Source of the DNA: Rhodospirillales bacterium
GTDB taxonomy: Bacteria > Pseudomonadota > Alphaproteobacteria > Reyranellales > Reyranellaceae
Direction of reading: 5' to 3'
Assembly (NCBI GenBank): GCA_016185145.1
Contig: JACPOB010000080.1
Coordinates: forward strand, 1 to 64,000
Length of the DNA stretch: 64,000 bases
The notes below the pieces were generated by a model. That model searched no databases, had not been told where the DNA came from, and saw nothing but the letters and a program-made list of their open reading frames with translations. The translations under genes and the position numbers were made by a program. Positions 7,422 to 16,656 of this stretch are shown here, in pieces (the first letter of the stretch is position 1; the number at the start of each line of letters is the position of its first letter).

Positions 7422-9011
7422 ATGCGAAAACTTCTCAGTCTGGCTGCCGTTTCCGTGATCGCCCTTGGCAGCGTCGCGGCGGCGCAGGAGACACCGCGCA
7501 AGGGCGGCACGATCCGCATGACGGCGCCCTATGCCGCCAGCTTCGGCAGCCTCGACCCGCACACCACGCCGCGCGCCCAGGACGACATCATCAACAAGGC
7601 GATGCAGCGCACGCTCTACAACTGGGATTCCAAGGACAACAAGCTGGTGCTGGAGCTCGCCAAGTCGGTGACGGCATCGGCCGACGGCCTCACCTACACC
7701 TATAAACTGCGCGACGACGCCTTCTTCCACAACGGCCGCAAGATGACGGCCGACGACATCATCTGGTCGTACACGCGCATCATGGACGGCACCAAGGGCT
7801 ACCCCGCCGCCCGCTACATCCGCATCATCAAGGGCGCGGTCGACGTCGAGAAGGGCCAGGCCAAGGAAATCTCCGGCCTGAAGAAGATCGACGATTTCAC
7901 CCTCGAGATCACACTGACCGACAAGGTCGAGCCCGGCTACTACCTGTTCGCCGGCTCGACCGCGATCCTGCCCAAGGAGGAAGTCGATAAGGGCAACTAC
8001 GCCAACAATCCCGTGGGTCTCGGCCCCTTCAAGTTCAAGGAGCATATCCCGGGCTCGCGCGTGGTCGCCGAGCGCTTCGACAAGTTCTACAAGACCGGCA
8101 AGCCCTACGCCGACAAGGTCGAGGTTCTGATCATGGCCGAGGCGGCGGCACGTGACGTCGCCTTCCGCAACAAGGAGATCGACACCTCGATCCTGGGCCC
8201 CGCCCAGTACGTCGCCTATCGCGAGGATCCGCAGCTCAAGAACGGCATCCTCGAAGTGGCCGAGATGTTCACCCGCTCCATCACCTTCAACCACGACGAC
8301 AAGCTGTTCAAGGACAAGCGGGTGCGCCAGGCGTTCAACCATGCCATCGACACCGACCTGATCATCAAGCGCCTGGTCAAGGACAAGGCTTATCGCGCAG
8401 TGAGCTGGCTGCCGCTGTCCTCGCCGTCGTTCGACAAGAGCGTCAAGCCCTATGCCTACGACCCGGAGAAGGCGAAGAAACTGCTGACCGAGGCGGGTTA
8501 TCCCAACGGCATCGAGTTCGAGTTGACGACCAGCCAGAACGAGAGCTGGGGCCTGCCGATCGTCGAGGCGATCATCCCCATGCTGGCCAAGGCCGGCATC
8601 AAGGTGAAGCCGAAGCTGGTCGAGGTCACGGTGCTGACCGACATCCTGATGAAGGGCGAGCACCAGGCGCTGATCAGCTCCAACCTGACCGGTCCCGATT
8701 CGCTGGCGACCCTGCAGTGCTTCTACTCCAAGACGCCGCGCACCGCCTGCCACTACACGAACTACAGCAATCCGGCGTTCGACAAGCTGTTCGAGGAGGC
8801 AAGCGCCAGCCTCGACCCGGCCAAGCGGACCGACCTGCTGCGCCAGGCCAACAACCTGCTCTACGAGGACGCGCCGGTGTGGTTCTTCAACTACAACAAG
8901 GCCGTGATGGCCTACCAGCCGTGGATCCACGGCCTGCAGGCCAACCCGACCGAGATCACGCACCAGTATCCCGAGGACATCTGGGTCGACGCCAAGTCGC
9001 CTGCGAAGTGA
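7422..9011 (+). CDS. Peptide/nickel-type ABC transporter substrate-binding protein (SBP family 5)
   Basis: A 529-residue exported protein. Residues 1-22 (MRKLLSLAAVSVIALGSVAAA) form a Sec signal peptide. The body has the family 5 hallmarks GGTIRMTAPYAASFGSLDPH, LVLELAKSVTASADGLTYTYKLR and a C-terminal APVWFFNYNKAVMAYQP. The ATG at 7422 was chosen over the upstream frame because AGAGGG precedes it and it begins the signal peptide. It is the first gene of a five-gene transporter. A 99-base palindrome separates it from the first permease gene, which often allows the binding protein to be made in excess. The substrate is a dipeptide, oligopeptide or similar solute and cannot be specified. Confidence 0.92.
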   Translation: MRKLLSLAAVSVIALGSVAAAQETPRKGGTIRMTAPYAASFGSLDPHTTPRAQDDIINKAMQRTLYNWDSKDNKLVLELAKSVTASADGLTYTYKLRDDAFFHNGRKMTADDIIWSYTRIMDGTKGYPAARYIRIIKGAVDVEKGQAKEISGLKKIDDFTLEITLTDKVEPGYYLFAGSTAILPKEEVDKGNYANNPVGLGPFKFKEHIPGSRVVAERFDKFYKTGKPYADKVEVLIMAEAAARDVAFRNKEIDTSILGPAQYVAYREDPQLKNGILEVAEMFTRSITFNHDDKLFKDKRVRQAFNHAIDTDLIIKRLVKDKAYRAVSWLPLSSPSFDKSVKPYAYDPEKAKKLLTEAGYPNGIEFELTTSQNESWGLPIVEAIIPMLAKAGIKVKPKLVEVTVLTDILMKGEHQALISSNLTGPDSLATLQCFYSKTPRTACHYTNYSNPAFDKLFEEASASLDPAKRTDLLRQANNLLYEDAPVWFFNYNKAVMAYQPWIHGLQANPTEITHQYPEDIWVDAKSPAK

Positions 9012-9057
9012 TTTCACGCTCAAAACACCCATCCCTCATGTTCATCCCCTTCATGTT

Positions 9058-9156
9058 CCTCTCCCCCTTGGGGGAGAGGCTAGGTGAGGGGATGCAACTG
9101 GAGAGGCTTTCTCCTGCATTCCCCCCTCACCCAACCTCTCCCCCAAGGGGGAGAGG
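9058..9156. repeat. Long palindrome between binding protein and permease genes (family D)
   Basis: Arms 9058-9091 and 9123-9156 are inverted copies over 34 bases with two mismatches. Each arm contains its own hairpin (CTCCCCCTTGGGGGAG). In the transcript it would fold into a stable structure just after the binding-protein stop codon. Related CTCTCCC/GGGAGAG hairpins occur at 29919-29954 and 31652-31685. Confidence 0.8.
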
Positions 9157-9199
9157 AGTATGATTCGCTAAGGCATCCCCGCCTTCGCCGCCGCCGCCC

Positions 9200-10135
9200 A
9201 TGCTCCTCGTCCTCGTTCGTCGCCTCGGCAACGTCATCCCGACCCTGCTGGCGGTCATCGCGCTGGTCTTCCTGCTGTTCAGCGTCCTGCCCGGAAGCTT
9301 CATCTCGGGCATGAACGAGGACGGCCGCTCGGTCATCGATCCGGCGGTCATGGAGCGCATGCGCAAGGAGATGGGGCTCGACGATCCCCTGCACGAGCGC
9401 TTCCTGAAATACATCGGCAAGGTTGCGACCGGCGACCTCGGCACCTCGTTCCGCACGCGCGAGCCGGTAACCAAGTTGATCAGCGTGCGCATCTGGCCGT
9501 CGCTTAAGCTGGTCTTCGCCGCCATGGCCTTCGCCATCGTCGTCGGCGTCACGCTGGGTTTCCTGGCGGCACTGAAGCCCGGGAGCCTCATAGACACGGT
9601 GTCCATGGTCACCGCCATCTCAGGCCTGTCGCTGTCGCAGTTCTGGTTCGGCCTGATGCTGATGTACCTCTTCGCGCTGACGCTGAACTGGCTGCCGAGC
9701 TTCGGCTACGGCGACGGCGGCCTGCGCAACCTCATCCTGCCAGCCATCGCGCTGGGCGTCGGCCCGATGGCGTTGCTGGCGCGCACCACCCGGGCCGCCG
9801 TGCTCGATGTACTGAACGCCGATTTCGTGCGTACCGCCCGCAGCAAGGGCATGAGCGAGCGCCTGGTCGTGAAGTGGCACGTGCTGCGCAATGCGCTTGT
9901 GCTCGTGGTCACCATCGTCGGCCTGCAGTTCGGCTCGCTGATGGGCCAGGCCGTCGTGGTCGAGAAGCTGTTCGCCTGGCCGGGCGTGGGTTCGCTGATG
10001 GTCGACTCCGTCTTCCAGCGCGACATGCCGGCGGTCCAAGGCTGCATCCTGATGATCGTCTTGTTCTTCTTGTTCATCAACACGCTGGTCGATCTCGCCT
10101 ACGTCGTGATCGATCCGCGCATCCGTTACGGCTGA
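9200..10135 (+). CDS. Peptide ABC transporter permease (DppB-like)
   Basis: A 311-residue integral membrane protein of the DppB/OppB family. It has an N-terminal helix at about residues 10-30 (LIPTLLAVIALVFLLFSVLPG-like), then five more helices. The permease coupling segment is TARSKGMSERLVVKWHVLRNA at about 212-232, and the C-terminus PRIRYG is typical. No Shine-Dalgarno site is visible upstream of the ATG at 9200, which follows a run of CGCCG, so translation may start weakly. The stop is 3 bases before the next permease start. It pairs with that gene product to form the membrane channel. Confidence 0.92.
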   Translation: MLLVLVRRLGNVIPTLLAVIALVFLLFSVLPGSFISGMNEDGRSVIDPAVMERMRKEMGLDDPLHERFLKYIGKVATGDLGTSFRTREPVTKLISVRIWPSLKLVFAAMAFAIVVGVTLGFLAALKPGSLIDTVSMVTAISGLSLSQFWFGLMLMYLFALTLNWLPSFGYGDGGLRNLILPAIALGVGPMALLARTTRAAVLDVLNADFVRTARSKGMSERLVVKWHVLRNALVLVVTIVGLQFGSLMGQAVVVEKLFAWPGVGSLMVDSVFQRDMPAVQGCILMIVLFFLFINTLVDLAYVVIDPRIRYG

Positions 10136-10138
10136 GCC

Positions 10139-10966
10139 ATGCGGATGAAATGGGGAGCCAATACCTGGGTCGGCGGCAGCCTGGTGGCGATCGCCATCGG
10201 CGTCGCCGTGTTCGCGCCCTGGATCGCGCTGACCGATCCGGTGATGGACGCCAACCTGATGAATGCCGAGCTGCCGCCGTCGTGGGAATTCCCGTTCGGC
10301 ACCGACGCCCAGGGCCGCGACATCTACTCGCGCATCTGCTACGGCGCGCGCATCTCGCTCACCGTCGGCGTGGTCAGCCAGATCTGCAACAGCCTGATCG
10401 GCGTCACTCTGGGCCTCACCGCGGGCTTCTGGGGCGGCTGGTGGGACGACGTCGTGAGCGGCCTCACCAACCTGATGCTGGCCATCCCCTCGCTGGTCTT
10501 CGCGCTCGCCATCATGGCGATTCTGGGCCCCGGCCTGGTGAGCCTGGTGATCGCGCTCGGGCTCACGAGCTGGTCCTACTCCTGCCGCATCGCCCGCGCG
10601 CAGGTCCTGTCGCTGAAGAGCCAGGGCTACGTCCAGGCGGCGCGCATCCTGGGCTACGGCGACTTCCGCATCATGTTCACCCAGGTCCTGCCCAACATTT
10701 TAGGACCGCTGATCGTGATCGCGACCTTGGGCATGGGCGGCGCGATCCTGGCGGAGGCGGCGTTGTCGTTCCTCGGCCTCGGCATCCGGCCGCCCTTCCC
10801 GAGCTGGGGCAGCATGCTGTCGGAGGCGCGCGACCAGATCCGCGCGGCGCCCTGGCTGTCGGTGTTCCCCGGCCTCGCCATCTTCTTTACCGTGCTCGGC
10901 TTGAACCTCTTGGGCGACGGGCTGCGCGACATCCTCGATCCGCAGTCGCAGACGAGGCGTGCATGA
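10139..10966 (+). CDS. Peptide ABC transporter permease (DppC-like)
   Basis: A 275-residue permease of the DppC/OppC family, with six predicted helices. Characteristic segments are FGTDAQGRDIYSRICYGARISL at about residues 56-77 and the coupling loop QAARILGYGDFRIMFTQVLPN at about 160-180. The C-terminus GDGLRDILDPQ is also typical. Its ATG lies 3 bases after the DppB stop. Its own stop overlaps the ATP-binding protein start as ATGA. This is the second channel subunit of the transporter beginning at 7422. Confidence 0.92.
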   Translation: MRMKWGANTWVGGSLVAIAIGVAVFAPWIALTDPVMDANLMNAELPPSWEFPFGTDAQGRDIYSRICYGARISLTVGVVSQICNSLIGVTLGLTAGFWGGWWDDVVSGLTNLMLAIPSLVFALAIMAILGPGLVSLVIALGLTSWSYSCRIARAQVLSLKSQGYVQAARILGYGDFRIMFTQVLPNILGPLIVIATLGMGGAILAEAALSFLGLGIRPPFPSWGSMLSEARDQIRAAPWLSVFPGLAIFFTVLGLNLLGDGLRDILDPQSQTRRA

Positions 10967-11937
10967 TCGCACCGCTGCTGAAGGTCGACGACCTGCACAT
11001 CACCCTCGCGGGCGATGGCGCCACCTACAACGCCGTCGAGAACGTCTCCTTCGAGATCGGTCGCGGCGAGGCCTTCGGGCTGGTGGGCGAATCGGGCTGC
11101 GGCAAGAGCATCACGGCGCTGGCCGTCATGGGCCTGCTGCGCCGGCCATTGGGAATCGGCAAGGGCCGCATCGTGCTCGACGGCGAGGAGATCCAGAACG
11201 CCTCCGCCGCCCGCCTGCGCGAGCTGCGCGGCCCCAAGATCGGCATGATCTTCCAGGAGCCGATGACGGCGCTCAATCCGCTGTCGCCGGTCGGCCGCCA
11301 GATCGCCGAGATGTTCGTGCTGCACCAGCGCGCGTCGTGGAGCGAGGCCATGGACCGCGCCGAGGACGCGCTGCGGCAGGTGCGCGTGCCCTCGCCCGAG
11401 CGGCGCATCAAGGATTTTCCGCACCAGCTTTCCGGCGGCATGCGCCAGCGCGTCATGATCGCCATTGCGCTGGCCTGCCGGCCCGACCTCCTGATCGCCG
11501 ACGAGCCGACCACGGCGCTCGACGTCACCGTGCAGTCCGAGATCATCGACCTGATGGCCGAGCTCTGCGCCGCCAAGGGCACCGCCATCCTGATGATCAG
11601 CCACGATCTCGGCCTGGTCGCCAACATGTGCCGCCGCGTCGCCGTGATGTATGCCGGCCGCATCGTCGAGAGCCAGGGCGCCGAGGCGATCTTCGCCACG
11701 CCACGCCATCCCTACACCAAGGGCCTGGTCGATTCCCTGCCGCGGCTCGGCGAGCGGTCCAAGCGCGGCCGCCAGCGTCTGCGCGAGATCTCGGGAGTCG
11801 TGCCCTCGATCGCTGCCTATCCGGCGGGCTGCCGCTTCAATCCACGCTGCCCGTCGGTGACCGACATCTGCCGATCGACCGCGCCGGACATCACGGCGTT
11901 GGGCGCCGGCCTCGTGCGGTGCCATCACCATGAGTGA
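10963..11937 (+). CDS. Peptide ABC transporter ATP-binding protein (DppD-like)
   Basis: A 324-residue ABC ATPase. It has Walker A GESGCGKS at about residues 40-47, signature LSGGMRQR at about 157, Walker B LLIADEPT and the switch region SHDLG. The C-terminal oligopeptide-family extension ends in CRFNPRCPS followed by a Cys, typical of DppD/OppD and able to bind an iron-sulfur cluster in some members. The start overlaps the DppC stop as ATGA and the end overlaps the DppF start by 8 bases. It forms a heterodimer with the next protein. Confidence 0.93.
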   Translation: MIAPLLKVDDLHITLAGDGATYNAVENVSFEIGRGEAFGLVGESGCGKSITALAVMGLLRRPLGIGKGRIVLDGEEIQNASAARLRELRGPKIGMIFQEPMTALNPLSPVGRQIAEMFVLHQRASWSEAMDRAEDALRQVRVPSPERRIKDFPHQLSGGMRQRVMIAIALACRPDLLIADEPTTALDVTVQSEIIDLMAELCAAKGTAILMISHDLGLVANMCRRVAVMYAGRIVESQGAEAIFATPRHPYTKGLVDSLPRLGERSKRGRQRLREISGVVPSIAAYPAGCRFNPRCPSVTDICRSTAPDITALGAGLVRCHHHE

Positions 11938-12919
11938 CTCCCCTCCGGCCAAGCTGCTCGAGCTGGACGATCTCGCCGTCCATTTCCATGTCGGCAGCGC
12001 GCTGAAGGGCGGCGTGAAGACGCTGAAGGCCGTCGATGGCGTCAGCCTCGAAGTGAAGCCCGGCGAATGTCTCGGGCTGGTGGGTGAATCGGGTTGCGGC
12101 AAGTCGACCCTCGCCCTTTCGATCATGGGCCTGCAGCCGCCGACGCGCGGCCACATCCGGCTGAACGGGCATGAGCTCTCCGCGCGCGACCGCATGGAAA
12201 CGGCGCGCACCGTCCAGATGGTGTTCCAGGATCCCTACGCCTCGCTCAATCCGCGGCAGACCGTGCGCCGCACCTTGGCCGATCCCCTGCGCATCCACGG
12301 CGTCAGCAACAAGGGCGAGGTCGCCGACCGGGTGATGGGCATGCTGGCCAAGGTGGGTCTCCGACCCGACCATGCCGACCGCTATCCGCACGAATTCTCC
12401 GGCGGCCAGCGCCAGAGGATCGGCATCGCTCGGGCGCTGATCCTGCAGCCCAAGCTGGTGATCTGCGACGAGCCGGTGTCGGCGCTCGACGTGTCGATCC
12501 GCGCCCAGATCATCAACCTCCTGCTCGAACTCAAGGACGAGATGGCCCTGGCCTATATCCTGATCAGCCACGATCTCGGCGTGGTCGAGCATGTCAGCGA
12601 CCGTGTCGCCGTGATGTATCTCGGCCGCATCGTCGAGCAGGGCGGCTGGCAGGAGATCTTCGAGGATCCGCGCCATCCCTACACCCGCGCGCTGATCGCG
12701 GCGATCCCCGACCCCTTCCACCGCGCCGACGCCAGGGTGGCGCGCGCCAAGGCGCACGGCGAGATCGCGAGCGCGCTCAATCCGCCGCCCGGCTGCCATT
12801 TCAATCCGCGCTGCCCGATGAAGGCCGATCGCTGCATCAGCGAGGTGCCGGCCCTGGAAGCCGTCGCCGAAGGCCATCGCGCCGCCTGTCATTTCAGGAA
12901 CCAAGCAACCTCACCCTGA
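11930..12919 (+). CDS. Peptide ABC transporter ATP-binding protein (DppF-like)
   Basis: A 329-residue ABC ATPase with Walker A GESGCGKST, signature FSGGQRQR, Walker B LVICDEPVSALD and the C-terminal CHFNPRCPM motif of the DppF/OppF group. It overlaps DppD by 8 bases and is the last gene of the transporter operon. The stop codon and the last two residues (SP) are supplied by the family C palindromic repeat that begins at 12909. The repeat therefore appears to have inserted at, or reshaped, the extreme 3' end of this gene. Confidence 0.93.
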   Translation: MSDSPPAKLLELDDLAVHFHVGSALKGGVKTLKAVDGVSLEVKPGECLGLVGESGCGKSTLALSIMGLQPPTRGHIRLNGHELSARDRMETARTVQMVFQDPYASLNPRQTVRRTLADPLRIHGVSNKGEVADRVMGMLAKVGLRPDHADRYPHEFSGGQRQRIGIARALILQPKLVICDEPVSALDVSIRAQIINLLLELKDEMALAYILISHDLGVVEHVSDRVAVMYLGRIVEQGGWQEIFEDPRHPYTRALIAAIPDPFHRADARVARAKAHGEIASALNPPPGCHFNPRCPMKADRCISEVPALEAVAEGHRAACHFRNQATSP

Positions 12920-13034
12920 GGAGCATCGCGCAGCTACGCGCATTCAGATGCGCGCTTTGCGTCTCGAAGGGTGGGATACAATCGTGTTGTTGCCCACCCT
13001 TCGAGACGGCGCTCCGCGCCTCCTCAGGGTGAGG
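12909..13034. repeat. Palindromic intergenic repeat, family C, copy 1
   Basis: CCTCACCCTGAGGAGC (12909-12924) is mirrored by CTCCTCAGGGTGAGG (13020-13034), and GCGTCTCGAAGGGTGGG (12959-12975) by CCCACCCTTCGAGACG (12993-13008). The same four words in the same order occur at 28707-28811. It contains the DppF stop codon at 12917-12919 and probably terminates or protects that operon transcript. Confidence 0.85.
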
Positions 13035-13048
13035 TGTAGTCTGCAGAC

Positions 13049-13903
13049 GTGACTTCCCATGTCCTTATCCGCCAAGCCGTTGTGGTTGCCTGTGACGGCG
13101 ACGGTAGCGATGTGCCGTGGTGGAGCTTCACCAAGACCGTGATCGCCGCGGCCGCGCTGGCGCTGGTACGCGATGGCCGGCTCGTCTTGGACGAGCCGCT
13201 GACCGACCGGCCCTACACGCTGCGTCAACTCCTGCAGCATCGCGCCGGCCTCACCGAATACGGACGTCTGCCGGCCTATCATGAGGCCGTTGCACGAAAC
13301 GAAGATGCTTGGCCTATCGACGAGATGCTGGCGCGGAGCGATGCCGACCGGTTGGTTTATGAACCGGGCGAAGGCTGGGATTACTCCAACATCGGCTACA
13401 CCTTCGTCCGCCGGCTGATCGAGCAGACGACGGACCGGCCACTGGACGATGCTCTCGAGCATCTGGTGATGAAGCCGCTCGGCGTCGCCGGCGTCCGCCT
13501 CGCCACCGATCGTGCGCACTACTCGCCCGACTACGATCCGCGCTGGGTCTATCACGGATTGCTGGTCGAACCGCTGCAGCAGGCAGCATTGCTCCTGCAA
13601 CGCCTGATGGTCGGTGATCTTTTGCCGCCACCCTTGTTATCGGCGATGTGCGACCGATATTCGGTGGGCGGGCCGATCGCGGGCCGTCCCTGGAAAACAC
13701 CTTCTTACGGACTTGGCCTCATGATCGGTGAGACGACCGGCGGCGAGTTGATCGCCGGCCATACGGGTGGCGGCCCCGGCAGCGCCGTCGCGGTGTATCA
13801 TCGCCTCGACCGATCGACCGGCACAGCCGCCGCCCACGAGGTCGGCAACGATGACGCCTCTGTCGAAGAAGTCTGCGCGACCCTGCTGAGGACCCGTCCG
13901 TGA
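13049..13903 (+). CDS. Serine hydrolase of the beta-lactamase/esterase family
   Basis: A 284-residue protein with the penicillin-binding-like triad: S26-x-x-K29 in WWSFTKT, a YSN motif in GWDYSNIGY, and HTGGGPG near residue 240 in place of KTG. This is the class C beta-lactamase-like family (Pfam Beta-lactamase), which also includes esterases and peptidases. There is no signal peptide, so it is probably cytoplasmic and not a resistance enzyme. The start is GTG 13049. The stop overlaps the cyclase start as GTGA, so the two genes are coupled. The reason for pairing with a cyclase is unknown. Confidence 0.82.
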   Translation: MTSHVLIRQAVVVACDGDGSDVPWWSFTKTVIAAAALALVRDGRLVLDEPLTDRPYTLRQLLQHRAGLTEYGRLPAYHEAVARNEDAWPIDEMLARSDADRLVYEPGEGWDYSNIGYTFVRRLIEQTTDRPLDDALEHLVMKPLGVAGVRLATDRAHYSPDYDPRWVYHGLLVEPLQQAALLLQRLMVGDLLPPPLLSAMCDRYSVGGPIAGRPWKTPSYGLGLMIGETTGGELIAGHTGGGPGSAVAVYHRLDRSTGTAAAHEVGNDDASVEEVCATLLRTRP

Positions 13904-15114
13904 AGCCTCCCGACATCGAACGCCTCGCCGACTGGATCGTCCGCCGCGGCCTGGAAGGCTCGGAAGAGACCGACCTGCTGACCAAGTTCAGCGAGAAGTG
14001 CAATGAAGCCGGGCTTCCGCTCGCGCGTGCCTTGATGATCATCGACACGTTGCATCCCGTGCACGAAGGCACTGTCTTCCGCTGGCGTAACGACAACGTC
14101 GAGGAGGACGCCACCGTCCAGTACGGCCGGACGACCGAAGGCGACGCCGCCACCTCCTGGCTGCGCAGCCCCTTCTATCACCTGCTGCAGAGCGGCGGCG
14201 AAGAACTGCGGCGCCGCATCGCCTTCGGCGATCCGATCGACTTCCCCAGCATCCAGGAGATGAAGGATCTCGGCTACACCGACAATATCATCTTTGTCCG
14301 CCGCTTCGCCGAGGGTGCCGCGATCGGCGAGATGGACTGTGTCTATTCGAGCTGGGCGACGCGCAGTCCCGAGGGCTTCAGCGAGGCCGATATCGCGGCC
14401 CTGCGCCGCCTCGCGCCGACGCTCGGACTCGCGATCAAGAGCGCCGCGCTGGCCAGGGTCGCCGACACCCTGGTCGAAGTCTATCTCGGGCGCGATGCCG
14501 GCCAACGCGTCCTCAAGGGGCGCATCCAGCGCGGCGTGGCCGACCGCATCGAGGCGGCACTGTGGTTCTCCGACCTGCGCAGCTTCACCACCATCACCGA
14601 CACCGCCAAGCCGACCGAGATCATCCCGCTGCTGAACGACTACGCCGAAGCCGTCATCACCTCGATCCATGAGGCGGGCGGCGACGTGCTGAAGCTGATC
14701 GGCGACGGCACGCTGGCGCTGTTCCGCGGCGACGATCTGGCCGATGCCTGCAGTCGGGCCCTGAAAGCCGAGGGGATCGCCCGCAACCGGGTGACGGAGC
14801 TGAACGAGAAACGGCGGGCCGAGGAACGGCCGGTCACCTCGGTCTATGTCGGCCTGCATGTCGGCGAGGTCTTCTATGGCAATATCGGCAGCGTCGACCG
14901 GCTCGACTTCACGGTCGTCGGGCCGGCGGTCAACGAGACCAGCCGCATCGCCTCGATGTGCCGGTCGGTCGACCGGCCGCTCCTGATCTCCTCGACCTTC
15001 GCCGATGCGCTGCCCGGCGCGGAGCGCACACAATTGGTCTCCGTCGGCCGCTTCGCGCTGCGCGGCGTCGGGCACGCAAAGGAGCTCTTCACCCTCGATC
15101 CGGCGCTCATGTAG
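13900..15114 (+). CDS. Class III adenylate cyclase with N-terminal sensor-like domain
   Basis: A 404-residue protein. Residues 1-190 resemble a GAF-like sensor region, and residues 215-400 form a class III nucleotidyl cyclase domain. The visible catalytic residues are metal ligands D225 (LWFSDLRSFT) and D269 (KLIGDGT), the adenine-selecting K265, and N345 and R349 in VNETSR. It is therefore likely active, making cyclic AMP. It is soluble, with no membrane helix. The GTG start overlaps the preceding hydrolase stop. It lies upstream of a carbohydrate ABC transporter, but 175 bases and a probable promoter separate them. Confidence 0.88.
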   Translation: MKPPDIERLADWIVRRGLEGSEETDLLTKFSEKCNEAGLPLARALMIIDTLHPVHEGTVFRWRNDNVEEDATVQYGRTTEGDAATSWLRSPFYHLLQSGGEELRRRIAFGDPIDFPSIQEMKDLGYTDNIIFVRRFAEGAAIGEMDCVYSSWATRSPEGFSEADIAALRRLAPTLGLAIKSAALARVADTLVEVYLGRDAGQRVLKGRIQRGVADRIEAALWFSDLRSFTTITDTAKPTEIIPLLNDYAEAVITSIHEAGGDVLKLIGDGTLALFRGDDLADACSRALKAEGIARNRVTELNEKRRAEERPVTSVYVGLHVGEVFYGNIGSVDRLDFTVVGPAVNETSRIASMCRSVDRPLLISSTFADALPGAERTQLVSVGRFALRGVGHAKELFTLDPALM

Positions 15115-15203
15115 CCCGGCGGCGCCGGCCGGCGCGCAAGGATGAAAAAGTCTCAAAGCGCGATGCGGCACGCTTGAAAGCCCCTTTCGCGGGGCGAATC
15201 GAC

Positions 15204-15233
15204 TTGCGCCCGCTTGGCGGCACCGCCTACGAT
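15204..15233 (+). promoter_or_regulatory. Possible sigma-70-type promoter of the carbohydrate ABC operon
   Basis: TTGCGC at 15204-15209 and TACGAT at 15228-15233 are separated by 18 bases and lie 57 bases before the binding-protein start codon. The match is modest and was found by eye. Confidence 0.3.
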
Positions 15234-15289
15234 GACGCCCATAAACAAGCCGTTCCCAATGAGGCGGCATGTCCTGGGAGGGACACCCT

Positions 15290-16609
15290 ATGGCAAAGAC
15301 GAAGCGTCGTAGCGTACTCAAGCTCGCCGGTGGCGCCGCTATGGGCGGCATGGCCGGCATCCTGGCGACCGGCCGTACGCCGGCCTACGCCCAGCAGAAG
15401 ACCGTCCACTGGTTGAAGTGGGTCGATTTCGTTCCCGCCACCGATCAGATGTTCCGCCGGGAGCTGCTGCCGCAAGCCGAGAAAGAACTCGGCATGAAGA
15501 TCAATCTCGAGACCGTCAACGGTAACGACCTGCAGCCGCGCATCACCGCCGGCATCCAGTCGGGCTCCGGTCCCGACGTCATCATGTCGTTCAACAGCTA
15601 CACCCATCTCTATGCCAACAGCGTCGTCGACATGGGGGCGCTGGCCGAGGAAGTCGGCAAGCGCGAGGGCGGCATCTACAAGTACGCCCAGGCCATCTGT
15701 TCCAACGGCAAGGGCGTGTACATGGGCATGCCGTGGGCCGTGATCGGCGGCATGATCGCCTATCGCAAGTCATGGCTCGACGAGGTCGGCGCGACCAAGT
15801 TCCCCGACACCTGGGAAAGCTATCGCGACGTCGCCAAGAAGCTGAAGGCCAAGGGCCGTCCGTTCGGCCAGACGCTCGGCCACACCTTCGGCGACGCGCC
15901 GGGCTTCACCTACCCGTACCTGTGGTCGTGGGGCGGCAAGGAGGTCGAGGCCGACGGCAAGACCGTCGTGCTCAACTCCAAGGAGACGATCGAATCGGTC
16001 AAGTTCATGACCGGCCTGTGGAAGGACGGCATGGACGAGGGCGGCCTCGCCTGGGACGACACCAACAACAACCGTGCCTTCCTGTCACAGACCATCTCGG
16101 CGACCCTGAACGGCGCCTCGATCTACATCGAGACCCTGCGCAAGCCCGATCAGTACAAGACCGAGAAGGGCGAGCCGATGAACAAGGACATCCTGCACGC
16201 GCCCCTGCCCAAGGGACCGGCGGGCCAGTTCGGCTTCCACCTGCTGCAGTCCAACATGGTCATGAAGTATTCGAAGAACCAGGACGCGGCCAAGCAGTTC
16301 CTGACCTGGCTGCACCAGGAGGCCAATTACCGCAAGTTCTTCGAATCGCAGAAGGGCTTCGCCACGCCGTGCACGGCCAAGTGGGAGGAAGACAAGCTGT
16401 GGGACGTCGATCCGGTCATGACGCCCTACAAGGTCGCGGCTAAGCTCGGCCAGGCGCCCGGCTTTGCCGGTGCGCCGGACGCCAAGGCCCAGGAAGGCCT
16501 GTCGAAGTACATCATCACCGACATGTACGCCAAGGCCGTGCAGGGCATGCCGGCCGAGGAGTCCGTGAAGTGGGCGGAGAGCGAGCTGAAGAAGATCTAC
16601 GCGGCTTGA
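15290..16609 (+). CDS. ABC transporter substrate-binding protein, carbohydrate type (SBP family 1)
   Basis: A 439-residue exported protein. The N-terminus MAKTKRRSVLKLAGGAA has a twin-arginine motif followed by a hydrophobic stretch and an AYA cleavage site near residue 35, so it is probably Tat-exported. The ATG at 15290 was chosen because GGGAGGGA precedes it by 7 bases; an in-frame ATG 21 bases upstream would bury the signal. The mature protein resembles family 1 sugar-binding proteins (GNDLQPRITAGIQSGSGPDV, AVIGGMIAYRKSWLDE, AKQFLTWLHQ). Two permeases and an ATPase follow in order, giving a complete importer for a sugar, polyol or glycerophosphate-like solute. Confidence 0.9.
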   Translation: MAKTKRRSVLKLAGGAAMGGMAGILATGRTPAYAQQKTVHWLKWVDFVPATDQMFRRELLPQAEKELGMKINLETVNGNDLQPRITAGIQSGSGPDVIMSFNSYTHLYANSVVDMGALAEEVGKREGGIYKYAQAICSNGKGVYMGMPWAVIGGMIAYRKSWLDEVGATKFPDTWESYRDVAKKLKAKGRPFGQTLGHTFGDAPGFTYPYLWSWGGKEVEADGKTVVLNSKETIESVKFMTGLWKDGMDEGGLAWDDTNNNRAFLSQTISATLNGASIYIETLRKPDQYKTEKGEPMNKDILHAPLPKGPAGQFGFHLLQSNMVMKYSKNQDAAKQFLTWLHQEANYRKFFESQKGFATPCTAKWEEDKLWDVDPVMTPYKVAAKLGQAPGFAGAPDAKAQEGLSKYIITDMYAKAVQGMPAEESVKWAESELKKIYAA

Positions 16610-16656
16610 TCGCGCCCTCGACAGCGTAACTCAACGTACCAACGAGTGAGTGAGCC

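Noticed and set aside
12909..13034. CRISPR-like repeats
   Set aside because: The repeats are inverted, not direct, and occur singly between genes with no array or cas genes.
13049..13903. A beta-lactamase resistance gene
   Set aside because: The Ser-x-x-Lys and Tyr-Ser-Asn motifs fit the wide esterase/peptidase family. There is no signal peptide and the gene is coupled to a cyclase.
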